Assembly: GCA_041659285.1 (NCBI GenBank)
Contig: JBAZYO010000011.1
Location: 135,417-199,416, forward strand
DNA: 64,000 nucleotides
Direction of reading: 5' to 3'
From: Vicinamibacterales bacterium
GTDB lineage: Bacteria; Acidobacteriota; Vicinamibacteria; Vicinamibacterales; UBA2999
Shown here one piece after another: positions 1-7,610 of the stretch (its first letter is position 1; each line of letters begins with the position of its first letter). The notes under the pieces are model-generated. The model saw nothing but the letters and a program-made list of their open reading frames with translations. It did not search any database and was not told the origin of the DNA. A program made the position numbers and the translations under genes.

Positions 1-1124
1 CTCGGCTGCGGAACGTCAGCGCCTGCGATGTAGCCCTCAGCCGCTTCGCGCTCGCGCTCCTCGGGTGGAAGAGACTCGATGCGAATTCGGTTGGGATCGA
101 TGTGTCCCCAACACGCAAGGCATGGCCGGCCGGGACCGGAGACCACGACGCGGCCGCCGCTGCTTACGATGTTTCCCTCGCTGCTGACCCGAAAGGCGCT
201 GCCCATGTCGAACAGCAGAATGGCCTTCTGATAAGACAGCCGGTTGAGCAAAGCGCGCGGTGCGTGTCTGTCGACGCACGAGAAGATCGCATCGCAGGCT
301 TCGAGCGCGCTTCCGGGAACATCTACCCCGAAACGCCCCCGGATGGCGTTGACCTTGGTACCGAACCCGACCGTTTCAGCGTAGCGTGCGAGAACGTCGA
401 CCTTCCAGCTGACGCCGATGTCCGGTGTCCTAGCACCGAGAATCCTGCTGACGTTTGAAGCTTCGACCATGTCGCCGTCGATCACGGTGATTTCGCCCAC
501 GCCGAGATGAACGAGCTGCGCGAACGTCACGGAGCCCGTCCCACCGGCGCCACAGACACCGACGTGCAACCGGCGTAGAATCTGCTGCCCGTGCTCGCCG
601 AGGGCGAGCCGCTGGCGGGCGAACCATTCACGCGAATCGGCCGGCCGCTCGCCGGGCATAACCCTGAGCACCTTGCCAACGATCTGTATGTCGATGCCAC
701 TACTCGCGCCGGGTTGCCGCCAGGCGCGGGCGACTGGCATTCGAGTATCGCCTGCCACCACGAGGGATCCGTGTGGGCCTTCAGTCTGGGCGAATAGGGA
801 GGGCATCAAGACGCCGTCACCGATGTCGTCGGCCTGCGAGAACCATGGCTCTTGCGTGCCCGGGTGGGTGTGGATTGTAAAGATCGAGAGGCCACGCTCG
901 CGTGCCGGTCGGACAAGCCGATTGAACGCGATCGGGTCAATGCGGATGCGGTCCACCTGCCTGATGGCGTAGCCCTCGTCCGGGACCAAGGCGAGTTCCC
1001 GCGCAATCAGAACATCGGCGGCAACCCTTTCGGCCAGGATGATGCCGGCCGTCTCGACGTCTTCGCGGGCACATAGGGCCTCCGCGAAGGGACTCCATTG
1101 CGATTCCAGGACTCTCAATCTCAT
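1..1124 (-). CDS. JAB peptidase-E1 (ThiF) fusion, partial
   Basis: The frame is open from the ATG at 1124 to the left edge, giving 374 visible residues, so the C-terminus is missing. AGGTGA lies 6 nt upstream of the ATG and the upstream UBL-E2 gene stops 9 bp before it, so the two form an operon. The N-terminal part is a JAMM metallopeptidase: Glu24 and H85-x-H87-P followed by S96-x-x-D99 match the zinc motif of JAB deubiquitinase-like enzymes. The second part is an E1/ThiF adenylation domain: GAGGTGS at 192-198 binds ATP, followed by VIDGD at 214-218 and SRI at 226-228, and PCLAC at 334-338 is the first half of a structural CxxC zinc site. It probably activates the adjacent ubiquitin-like protein and removes or matures it. 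The catalytic cysteine cannot be placed because the end is off the window. Confidence 0.85.
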   Translation of the reverse strand, partial: MRLRVLESQWSPFAEALCAREDVETAGIILAERVAADVLIARELALVPDEGYAIRQVDRIRIDPIAFNRLVRPARERGLSIFTIHTHPGTQEPWFSQADDIGDGVLMPSLFAQTEGPHGSLVVAGDTRMPVARAWRQPGASSGIDIQIVGKVLRVMPGERPADSREWFARQRLALGEHGQQILRRLHVGVCGAGGTGSVTFAQLVHLGVGEITVIDGDMVEASNVSRILGARTPDIGVSWKVDVLARYAETVGFGTKVNAIRGRFGVDVPGSALEACDAIFSCVDRHAPRALLNRLSYQKAILLFDMGSAFRVSSEGNIVSSGGRVVVSGPGRPCLACWGHIDPNRIRIESLPPEEREREAAEGYIAGADVPQP

Positions 1125-1133
1125 GGCGCTCAC

Positions 1134-1727
1134 CTAATCCATCCGCAGAAAACGGCCGCTGATGCAGCGCATGAAGTCCCTGAGATTACTCACGCCCGGC
1201 TTCCACGCCCCGGCAGCCAAATGCCACGAGAACCGCTGCCATTCCTTGCCAAGCAACGACTCCATGCAAGTTGCCCGCGGCAAGCTGCCGTTGGCCGTCT
1301 TGACGGAGGGAGAAACCCAGAACATGTCCGGCTGAGCATCCGGAAACCCGGGTGGAATCTTGATGAGCAAGTCCACGGCCCCCGGCTGAAACCCCTCGGG
1401 CAGGGCGTAGCCGGAGATGACAAGGAACGACCATCCACCCCCCTGGGAGTGGATGGTCGCGCGGGAAAGTTCGACGCCTGCCGTCTGCAGCTGCTGCGTG
1501 TCGAACCCGTAGTCAGCCGGCGGCTGGCTGTGCAGATGGTCGCCGTTCTTCAGCGTGACCTTGGCGTCGTTCGCAATGACCTTGTCATCGCCATGCGCCT
1601 GGAGGAACAGCACGTCCTCGAGCTTGATGTTCGCGAGCCGCTTGAGGCTCGCCCCGGTCTGGACCGGATCGTCGAGTTCGTACTTCGTCTTGTTGATGAA
1701 CACGTGAATTGCGCGGTGGTTTTCCAT
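1134..1727 (-). CDS. Ubiquitin-like (multiubiquitin type)-E2 fusion
   Basis: The protein has 197 residues. The ATG at 1727 is chosen because AGGGAG lies about 7 nt upstream; an upstream in-frame start at 1775 has no comparable site. Residues 6-74 look like a bacterial multiubiquitin-family beta-grasp domain ending in PPADYG, with Gly74 a candidate conjugation or cleavage point. Residues 85-197 resemble a prokaryotic E2 domain: a PPGFPDAQPDMF segment (125-136), a candidate catalytic Cys154 in RATCMES, and a downstream WHL with His169. In families of this kind a Cys-then-His order replaces the classical E2 His-Pro-Asn arrangement. It is co-transcribed with the JAB-E1 gene. The pair therefore carries all activities for protein tagging, as in bacterial UBL/Bil-like and CBASS-associated conjugation systems. 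The target is unknown. Confidence 0.8.
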   Translation of the reverse strand: MENHRAIHVFINKTKYELDDPVQTGASLKRLANIKLEDVLFLQAHGDDKVIANDAKVTLKNGDHLHSQPPADYGFDTQQLQTAGVELSRATIHSQGGGWSFLVISGYALPEGFQPGAVDLLIKIPPGFPDAQPDMFWVSPSVKTANGSLPRATCMESLLGKEWQRFSWHLAAGAWKPGVSNLRDFMRCISGRFLRMD

Positions 1728-1817
1728 GTCGCTCGTCTCCCTGTTTGATGTCCAGTCGGCGGTCACCCGCCACATTCACAAGAGTAGGGATTTGGGCGCG
1801 CGCAATCTGTAGCCGCG

Positions 1818-1849
1818 TTGTGCCCTCTCTGGACTCAGGAAGAGCACAA
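1818..1849. promoter_or_regulatory. Imperfect inverted repeat upstream of UBL operon
   Basis: Arms begin and end with TTGTGC and GCACAA, and most of the adjoining CTCT/AGAG positions also pair. The site lies about 90-120 bp upstream of the UBL-E2 start, where an operator could sit. No -10/-35 pair was clear, so a regulatory role is only a possibility. Confidence 0.25.
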
Positions 1850-2158
1850 CTAGACCACAAGGCCATCAGGACGGCGGCCGGTTCGCCGGGGCAGAAGGGA
1901 CGACTGTTAACTTGACAGGGGAGCTTACGGGTTCACCGGTGGTTCGCACCGGTGACCTGCCGGGGCGACAGGAATGCGGGTCTCGTCCGGCATAACACCG
2001 ACGATTTATTGGGCAATTGCCGATACCTTTGGCAGGCAGCGGCGGACGGTTCATGCTGCGGCGGTCCTGCCGGCCACATGCGAAGCCCAGGAGCGCGAGA
2101 ACGCGGCTTCGGGTCCAGGCGGTCCGTAAAGCGCGTCACTACCCCGTGCGTATGAACG

Positions 2159-2227
2159 GCAGCGGAGTTGTTCGATTACATCGAAGTGTTCTATAACCAG
2201 CAGCGGCGGCATCCGCCCGCCCGCTGA
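2159..2227 (+). pseudogene. IS3-family transposase C-terminal relic
   Basis: The frame GCA at 2159 to TGA at 2225-2227 encodes AAELFDYIEVFYNQQRRHPP followed by AR. The pattern ELFDYIEVFYN...RRH is the characteristic C-terminal tail of IS3-family OrfB integrases. A TGA at 2153-2155 closes the frame just upstream, so only the last 22 residues survive. No matching inverted repeat was found next to it. Confidence 0.75.
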
Positions 2228-2340
2228 CTGCAGTAGCCCCGCCGCATTCGAACGAAGGATGACTCAAGAAGAGCAGTGAAACCTTACACCGAATCGGATC
2301 AATTCGCAGATCGCGATCGCGATTAGTTCGCTCCGCATTC

Positions 2341-3462
2341 CTATGGCTGACCACGCCCTTGCTTCTTAACAGCCGAGGTTTGCTCAACGCATGAATGACA
2401 CAATTCCGCGACATCTTCGTGCGCCTTTCCGGAGCTTTCGCTGGCTTCAACAACCGCCCCCGCAGACCGACCGAGAATTTGCTTGACGGCGCTTTCCAGT
2501 TCCGAGCGCGATACTTCATACATGCCCCTACGGGCCCCTTCAAAACGACAGTTCCACGCCGCAAGGGCCTGGCCATTCTCAACGGCAGTGCGAAGTTGGA
2601 TTCGAGTTGATTTTGCAAGCCCGGCCGCCCCCTTGCGAGCCAGTGAATTCAAAACCCCTGCAGTGAACCAATCACCAGCTCCTGACGTATCCTTAACGTC
2701 AGGCACTGAAAATGGCTCCACGCTTACCCAGCTCTTTGTTGCCGCCGCGGGCAGCCAACTACGGTAACGAAGACCTTCGGCCCCAATAGTCTCGATCTCT
2801 AGCAGGACATTGCCGTACTTTGCATGTCCCAACCCCAACTCTGCCATCTCGCTGAGTCGTTCATGCGAGTATTTGACAACGTGCGACACGGCCCACGCCT
2901 CTTTGAACAGCGCCGGATCACCTACGCTTGCCGGCTCAAAACAGACAACGGCACCTCGCTTCCGCGAGATCGCAGCCATCAGGAGTGTCGCACGAGATAC
3001 TCGATCAAAAAAGAAGACCTCCCCCTTTGGAACGCTGAGTGCAGCCGCTTCAATCTGTGCCGCCAGAACCGGCTTGTATCCAGGCAGGTACGCTCCGCAC
3101 GATGGGCAACGCCAAGAGAAGGAGTGACGAGGCACACCATTTGAAGAGCGCTTGATCCTTTGAACAATGACCGGTGTGCTTCCATCTGGTGTCTGGCTCA
3201 CAAACTTCGTCGACACACCCCATTGATGAAGGTCTTCCAGCAGACGTTTGCTGGCTTTGTCATTGCGCAGTCGGCTTACGGGAATGGAACTCCATCCGAG
3301 ATAGCTTAGAATCGTCAACACATTGCCGCAGGTGCCGCCAGCATAAGAACGTGGCGGAGTATCATCGTCGGCGGTGAAAACAATGTCGAGGGCAACCAAT
3401 CCCATGCCAACAGCGACGGGCGCTTGTGTTGGCGTGCTCCTCTTGACGACCTTAGTTCCCAT
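2341..3462 (-). CDS. PfkB-family kinase with CxxC insert
   Basis: The protein has 373 residues from the ATG at 3462 (GGGAGA 7 nt upstream; a GTG three bases earlier is the alternative). PfkB/ribokinase signatures are present: YAGGTCGN (40-47) at the substrate side, and DTSGAGDWF (258-266) with the catalytic Asp264 and anion-hole glycines. The family phosphorylates sugars or nucleosides with ATP. An unusual RCPSCGAY segment (118-125) may be a small zinc knuckle. The C-terminal tail after about residue 330 is low complexity and rich in Ala, Ser and Glu. It is the last gene of the five-gene overlapping operon starting at 9526 and overlaps the preceding stop by 11 bp. The substrate is unknown; a phosphoribosyl or nucleoside product of the PRTase partner is an attractive guess. 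Confidence 0.85.
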   Translation of the reverse strand: MGTKVVKRSTPTQAPVAVGMGLVALDIVFTADDDTPPRSYAGGTCGNVLTILSYLGWSSIPVSRLRNDKASKRLLEDLHQWGVSTKFVSQTPDGSTPVIVQRIKRSSNGVPRHSFSWRCPSCGAYLPGYKPVLAAQIEAAALSVPKGEVFFFDRVSRATLLMAAISRKRGAVVCFEPASVGDPALFKEAWAVSHVVKYSHERLSEMAELGLGHAKYGNVLLEIETIGAEGLRYRSWLPAAATKSWVSVEPFSVPDVKDTSGAGDWFTAGVLNSLARKGAAGLAKSTRIQLRTAVENGQALAAWNCRFEGARRGMYEVSRSELESAVKQILGRSAGAVVEASESSGKAHEDVAELCHSCVEQTSAVKKQGRGQP

Positions 3463-4570
3463 CACATTCTCCCGCTAGCCACAACCCAAAGAGCTGAGCC
3501 TCTGGCGTGACTTCTGTCAAGGCGTACCCTTGGCTTTCTATGTGGGCAATTCCGACTCCATGCCCGCGTTCTTTTAACTCGTAAGCGACCAGTAGTGCTC
3601 CAAGAGACATCAATTTGCTCGATAACGGGGATATCGCCACGCGGCACCCGCCAAGCAATCCGAATACCTCTTCGTATCGTTGCAAGGCCCGTCGAAGTTG
3701 TCGATACACTTCGAACGGATTCTGCTCTGACGCATAGATGAACGCTCGGCCGTCGAGCCGATGCTGATCGAAGAGCCGTTCATGATACTCAATGACTATG
3801 TCATCGGCCCGCCTAGGGTCGCGCGATGGCGAAGGCAGCACAGGGCAGATTTCATCGGGTTTGACGCGATCATGAATGCGATCGAATTGTGTTTGGCGCC
3901 TTTCGCCGAGCATGGGAAGCCAGACTTTCGGGGTCTGAACGGCCTCTTCGTCAAAGCCGCCGCTGAAGGAAGCCATAAACTCGGCCTTCTCGTCAATCCC
4001 CTCTTCCTGAATGCTGGCATCGAGTGCTGGGTCCTCAGCCACCAGGACGTGCAAATTCAACGGTGTCTTTCGCGCCTCGGTTGGATGATCGATCAGATAC
4101 AGTATTCGAGCAATTAAGGGGAAGTAGACACTGCGCGGCATGGACGAGATGTCAACAATCACGTCCGTGTAGGGCTGAAATGGCACGTCTGAATCAAACA
4201 GATCGCGTGCGCTTTGAGAGCTAATCCGCCTTCCCTCGCTAGACCAGAACTCAACGGGGCGAATAGAGACGGCTCCTCGCGAGCCGACAGATTCAACTAC
4301 GGACGTCCAATTTTGTTCCACCAAAGGCCCGTGATTTAGGGATGGTGAACGCGGCCCCTCCCGGAAGTCGAGACCAAGCACATCGCGTTGCCCCACTCCG
4401 CCGGCCGCCAATAGTACCTCGAGCCCCATACACATTCGGGGATCAAAGCCGCGCCCTATTATCACCAATACATCGCGAGACGATGCGAGATGCTGCTCCC
4501 AGAACTCACGAACGCGACCTGCGCGAAGCAGCAGATACTGCTCCCATCGGGCCGGTAAACTGGCAATCAC
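3452..4570 (-). CDS. Unknown protein with two Rossmann-like motifs
   Basis: The protein has 372 residues from the GTG at 4570. This start overlaps the ATPase stop as GTGA and has AGGAGGAGC about 9 nt upstream, so it is preferred over an in-frame start at 4624. No family is recognised with certainty. Two strand-turn-helix segments stand out: VIVDISSMPRSVYF (137-150) and VAISPLSSKLMSLGALL (311-327). The second resembles the strand-4 loop of CARF-type sensor domains (hydrophobic strand, then S/G-rich turn, K, M, small-Gly-Ala). An early VLVIIGRGFDP (34-44) could be another Rossmann strand. It lies between the ATPase and the PfkB kinase in the operon and may be the ligand sensor or an accessory enzyme. 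The CARF comparison is inference only. Confidence 0.8.
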   Translation of the reverse strand: MIASLPARWEQYLLLRAGRVREFWEQHLASSRDVLVIIGRGFDPRMCMGLEVLLAAGGVGQRDVLGLDFREGPRSPSLNHGPLVEQNWTSVVESVGSRGAVSIRPVEFWSSEGRRISSQSARDLFDSDVPFQPYTDVIVDISSMPRSVYFPLIARILYLIDHPTEARKTPLNLHVLVAEDPALDASIQEEGIDEKAEFMASFSGGFDEEAVQTPKVWLPMLGERRQTQFDRIHDRVKPDEICPVLPSPSRDPRRADDIVIEYHERLFDQHRLDGRAFIYASEQNPFEVYRQLRRALQRYEEVFGLLGGCRVAISPLSSKLMSLGALLVAYELKERGHGVGIAHIESQGYALTEVTPEAQLFGLWLAGECDGN

Positions 4571-6498
4571 GAGGGCAGCTCCTCCTGTTTTGGCGCGACA
4601 AATGGCTCGTCGACCCAACGGCACAGCTCATCTAGAGGGCGCTCTTTGTACAGCCCATAGCCCAGTGGGAGGTTGAAATGGACGCACAGCAAGCGATTGA
4701 GGTTGAGGACCATCCAGGTGTCGCCTTTACAGTTGTAGTCCAAGTCAGCGACTAGATAGTTGTGAGCTAAGGCGGAAGCTAGCAGATCGGCGAAACGCTG
4801 TCGCTCGGGGCGTCGCAGAAGACCGTCTTTGTTCATCAAGGCCTGGCGTTCACTCATGCGGATCGCCGTACCGCCTACGCCGGGATCATTTGGTGCCGAA
4901 GATCGATAGGTGTACCACTCAGCGTACCTGCCGACCGACTCCAAAAATGTCCTTACTTCACGACCATGTCGAACCTTGTTGGGGATGTCAGCCCAAAACG
5001 AGAGCGCCACCCTCTTCATTAACGCATGCTGCCTACGTGCTGAAATGACAGTCGACCCGGTCCTGATTAATTCTGCGGCGATGACCTCTTCAAACACCCC
5101 TCCGGACAATCCGAGGAACTGCTCGATGTTCAACGATGCGAGTCGTGCGATGCGGTCTGCTCCGAAGTAGTAAGGAAGATCAAACTCTCGAGCGAGAAAC
5201 AGCTCCGCAGCGTTCTTGACCGACGAGTCTGCTTCTTTTGTCAGCTCCTCAGACGGTATTGAGACCTCGTCGTCGAATAGACCCTTCTGGGGTTTGCGAA
5301 GGCGCCGTTCAATCAGTATCTCAAGCGCTCTCCAGGCAATTGCGCGGTCCCTCGGTGTTCCGCCCATCTCATCTCGAGCCGCGATCCAATCTCGGAATTG
5401 TCCGACCTGCTGTCCTCGTCCATTGACTCGATCCCTGACAACCCGTATTGCTCGCTCGAAGAGCTCTGCGTACTCAGAGGTGTCGATTGAGTCTTCAAGA
5501 CAGGAACGAAAAGCATCAAGCTCCGTCTCGATCGAAGCGCGAACACGCCGGTCTGCGACTCGCATCACGTGCTTCTCGAAACGCTCATGGCGCCCCCGCC
5601 AGTACCACTCCAGCTCAATCGGAGCGTGGCGGTCTCGCCCTTTCGTCGAGCCTGACGCAAGCAATTCCTGCGTGCTCAGTGCCTCAAACCGCTCGGCAAT
5701 CCAAATCCCGGTCTTACTCCGCGCCTCGACAACACGCTGAACGAGAAGCGCTCGCTGGCCCGACGTAAGCATGTGTATATCGTCCATCATGATTACGATA
5801 CGGTCAGCGACCGGCAGTTCATTCAGAGTGAGATTCTGCGTTTGTAGAATGGACAGCGAAAACAGTGAGTCGACTCCAGGTAGCGAGCCGACACGGAGTG
5901 GACCAAAGCTATCAAGGGCCCCGCAGATTGTCTTTTCCACCCCACGCGCCCAGTCGTATAGAACTACGCCTGAGCACGGATAGCTCAACTCCGGTGGCCC
6001 GTGCTGTGAGTCTTCGGGTGGTTGCAGTATGGTCAGGCGGCCCAAATCACCCGGGTACTCAAGATCCTTGAGCACGAGTGCACTGCGAAGGACAGCGAGA
6101 ATAATCCTCGCATTCAACAGGCTTAAGAAGAGTCGAATGCGTACCGCCGGATCGAGTCGCAAGTCTTCCAGGCCGGCGTAGTTACGGCCGCAGAGCAGAC
6201 TGACACCGAGGAGCTTGGGCCCACCTTCGTCGATTACGCCGAGGGCTTGAAGTCTATTGAAGAGGTCCTGATCCTCAAACCGTCTGGTATAGAGCCGACG
6301 GAGGACGCTGGGCGTAAACAGACGTAGAAGAGACGTCTTACCACCGCCGGCTGCACTCCGAATAAGTTGCACGGTCTCAGGTAGACCACTCTCGGCAATT
6401 ACATCTAGTATGCCTGGCTCAAAGAGCGACAGGAACGTAGTGTCCGTGTCGATATTCTCGGCTCGGCGGAGCTTGAACGGGTTTCGGGTGTCTCTCAT
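4567..6498 (-). CDS. P-loop ATPase (ORC/CDC6-like AAA+ type)
   Basis: The protein has 643 residues. ATG at 6498 overlaps the upstream PRTase stop as ATGA. The Walker A is atypical but clear, AAGGGKTS (49-56), and Walker B is RIVIMMDD (233-240), followed by IHML. The N-terminal NPFKLRRAE motif is characteristic of a bacterial ATPase family annotated as ORC/CDC6-like that often sits next to PRTase-like proteins. The long C-terminal half (about 330-643) is helical, with LNLNRLLCVHFNLPLGYG near the end suggesting a winged-helix or oligomerisation module. The probable role is an NTP-dependent switch or scaffold controlling the PRTase and sugar-phosphate enzymes of the operon. Its composition is less GC-rich than the neighbouring core genes. 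Confidence 0.85.
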   Translation of the reverse strand: MRDTRNPFKLRRAENIDTDTTFLSLFEPGILDVIAESGLPETVQLIRSAAGGGKTSLLRLFTPSVLRRLYTRRFEDQDLFNRLQALGVIDEGGPKLLGVSLLCGRNYAGLEDLRLDPAVRIRLFLSLLNARIILAVLRSALVLKDLEYPGDLGRLTILQPPEDSQHGPPELSYPCSGVVLYDWARGVEKTICGALDSFGPLRVGSLPGVDSLFSLSILQTQNLTLNELPVADRIVIMMDDIHMLTSGQRALLVQRVVEARSKTGIWIAERFEALSTQELLASGSTKGRDRHAPIELEWYWRGRHERFEKHVMRVADRRVRASIETELDAFRSCLEDSIDTSEYAELFERAIRVVRDRVNGRGQQVGQFRDWIAARDEMGGTPRDRAIAWRALEILIERRLRKPQKGLFDDEVSIPSEELTKEADSSVKNAAELFLAREFDLPYYFGADRIARLASLNIEQFLGLSGGVFEEVIAAELIRTGSTVISARRQHALMKRVALSFWADIPNKVRHGREVRTFLESVGRYAEWYTYRSSAPNDPGVGGTAIRMSERQALMNKDGLLRRPERQRFADLLASALAHNYLVADLDYNCKGDTWMVLNLNRLLCVHFNLPLGYGLYKERPLDELCRWVDEPFVAPKQEELPS

Positions 6499-7610
6499 GA
6501 CATTTCGCGGTGTCGTTGAATCCGAGGGAACAGACCGCGAAACTTGAGAGTCTCGTAGGCGAACAAGAGCGAAATCGAATTATTAGGGGTGTTGTGATGC
6601 AAGACGAGGGGGAGCCCACAATCGGCGTATCCGAAACGCACATCGGAGGTGCCACCCTTCGAAAGGTGGGAATCCATCAGCGCGGGATCGTAGTAGTTCG
6701 GATGTTCAATTAATGAATTGATCGGTGCCCCTTGGCCTAGAGCCAGCTTCATCTCATTTGGAAGAGGTTGCACAACCTCGATTCGGAATTGAATACCCCT
6801 CGCACCCCAAGTCGCCTGCGAGGCCTTCTGGAGATGATTGATCGCCTGCTCCGTTGCCATGTAAAGCACGGTGATGACCTCGACATCATTCGGATCGATA
6901 AGTCTCGCTGCAGGCTTTTCTCCGCACACGTCGTCGAAAAAGCTGAAGATCTTTCCGCCGGTGGGCGCGTCGGCCGGCAGCGAGAAATAGCTCGTCCCGC
7001 TTGCTGAGAAGTCGTCGAGAAGTACTAACGTCCGAAAGCGGCGCTCGTGAGCCTCCGGAGGACGGCCCAAGATATCTTCGAGATGTTCACTCAGCTTAGA
7101 GAGAAGCTTATCCACGCGTGGCTGCGAGAGTTCGTGGGTTTGCCAGATCTGCTCGTGATTTAAGGCAGGGTTTGCCCGCCTGAAAGAGTCGATGCGAGCG
7201 CCATCACTGAGGCCGAGGAAGAGACACTGGCGTTGGCGTATCCGAAACTCGTCGGTGGAAGCAGTTGAGCTCGGCCTGAATCGCCGATCGCTCCCTCCGG
7301 CCGCGTCGAGAAGAATCGGCCGAATGTGATCGGGGTATGCCATCTCAACAAGGTGGCGGAGTTCGGCAGATGAGCAGAAGACTAGTTTCGTCTTTACGAA
7401 TTCGTAGGCATCGCGACGTTCATGGGCTGATTGGAACTGGTCAAGCCACAAAGCCAAGCTTTCTATGAAGCGGCTCCCTGCAGAAAATTGCTGATACTCG
7501 TCGTACTTGTAGGCCGCTAAGGCCTGAACTATCGGGCGCTCAACAGCGACCTGTTCAGACGTCCAGCCGAGGACTTTCGCCAGTAGCCGCTCAGCGAGTA
7601 AGTCCTTCAA
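6495..7610 (-). CDS. Phosphoribosyltransferase-like protein (PRTase-CE type)
   Basis: The protein has 371 residues. The start is TTG at 7610, overlapping the upstream TGA and preceded by GAGG. The PRPP-binding signature RTLVLLDDFSASGTSYF lies at about 193-209: a hydrophobic strand, two acidic residues, then SGT, as in type I PRTases. It is preceded by about 190 residues of mostly helical sequence (RRDAYEFVKTKLVF and similar) that may be a regulatory or substrate domain. Proteins of this arrangement are known from predicted conflict systems and pair with the type of ATPase encoded next. It may transfer phosphoribose to, or remove a base from, a nucleotide or small molecule. Substrate and direction are unknown. 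Confidence 0.8.
   Translation of the reverse strand: MKDLLAERLLAKVLGWTSEQVAVERPIVQALAAYKYDEYQQFSAGSRFIESLALWLDQFQSAHERRDAYEFVKTKLVFCSSAELRHLVEMAYPDHIRPILLDAAGGSDRRFRPSSTASTDEFRIRQRQCLFLGLSDGARIDSFRRANPALNHEQIWQTHELSQPRVDKLLSKLSEHLEDILGRPPEAHERRFRTLVLLDDFSASGTSYFSLPADAPTGGKIFSFFDDVCGEKPAARLIDPNDVEVITVLYMATEQAINHLQKASQATWGARGIQFRIEVVQPLPNEMKLALGQGAPINSLIEHPNYYDPALMDSHLSKGGTSDVRFGYADCGLPLVLHHNTPNNSISLLFAYETLKFRGLFPRIQRHREMS

Larger units (their letters stand above)
1728..2340. other. Intergenic region with hairpins and IS relic
   Basis: This 613-bp gap between the UBL-E2 gene and the PfkB gene has no convincing intact gene. It contains an imperfect inverted repeat upstream of the UBL operon (1818-1849), a perfect hairpin CACCGGTG-GTTCG-CACCGGTG at 1934-1954 with no following T-tract, and a transposase C-terminal relic at 2159-2227. 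The composition and relic suggest a recombination scar between two accessory modules. Confidence 0.5.

Noticed and set aside
1934..1954. Perfect CACCGGTG hairpin as a terminator
   Set aside because: No T-tract and no gene ends close to it; kept only as a note in the intergenic entry.
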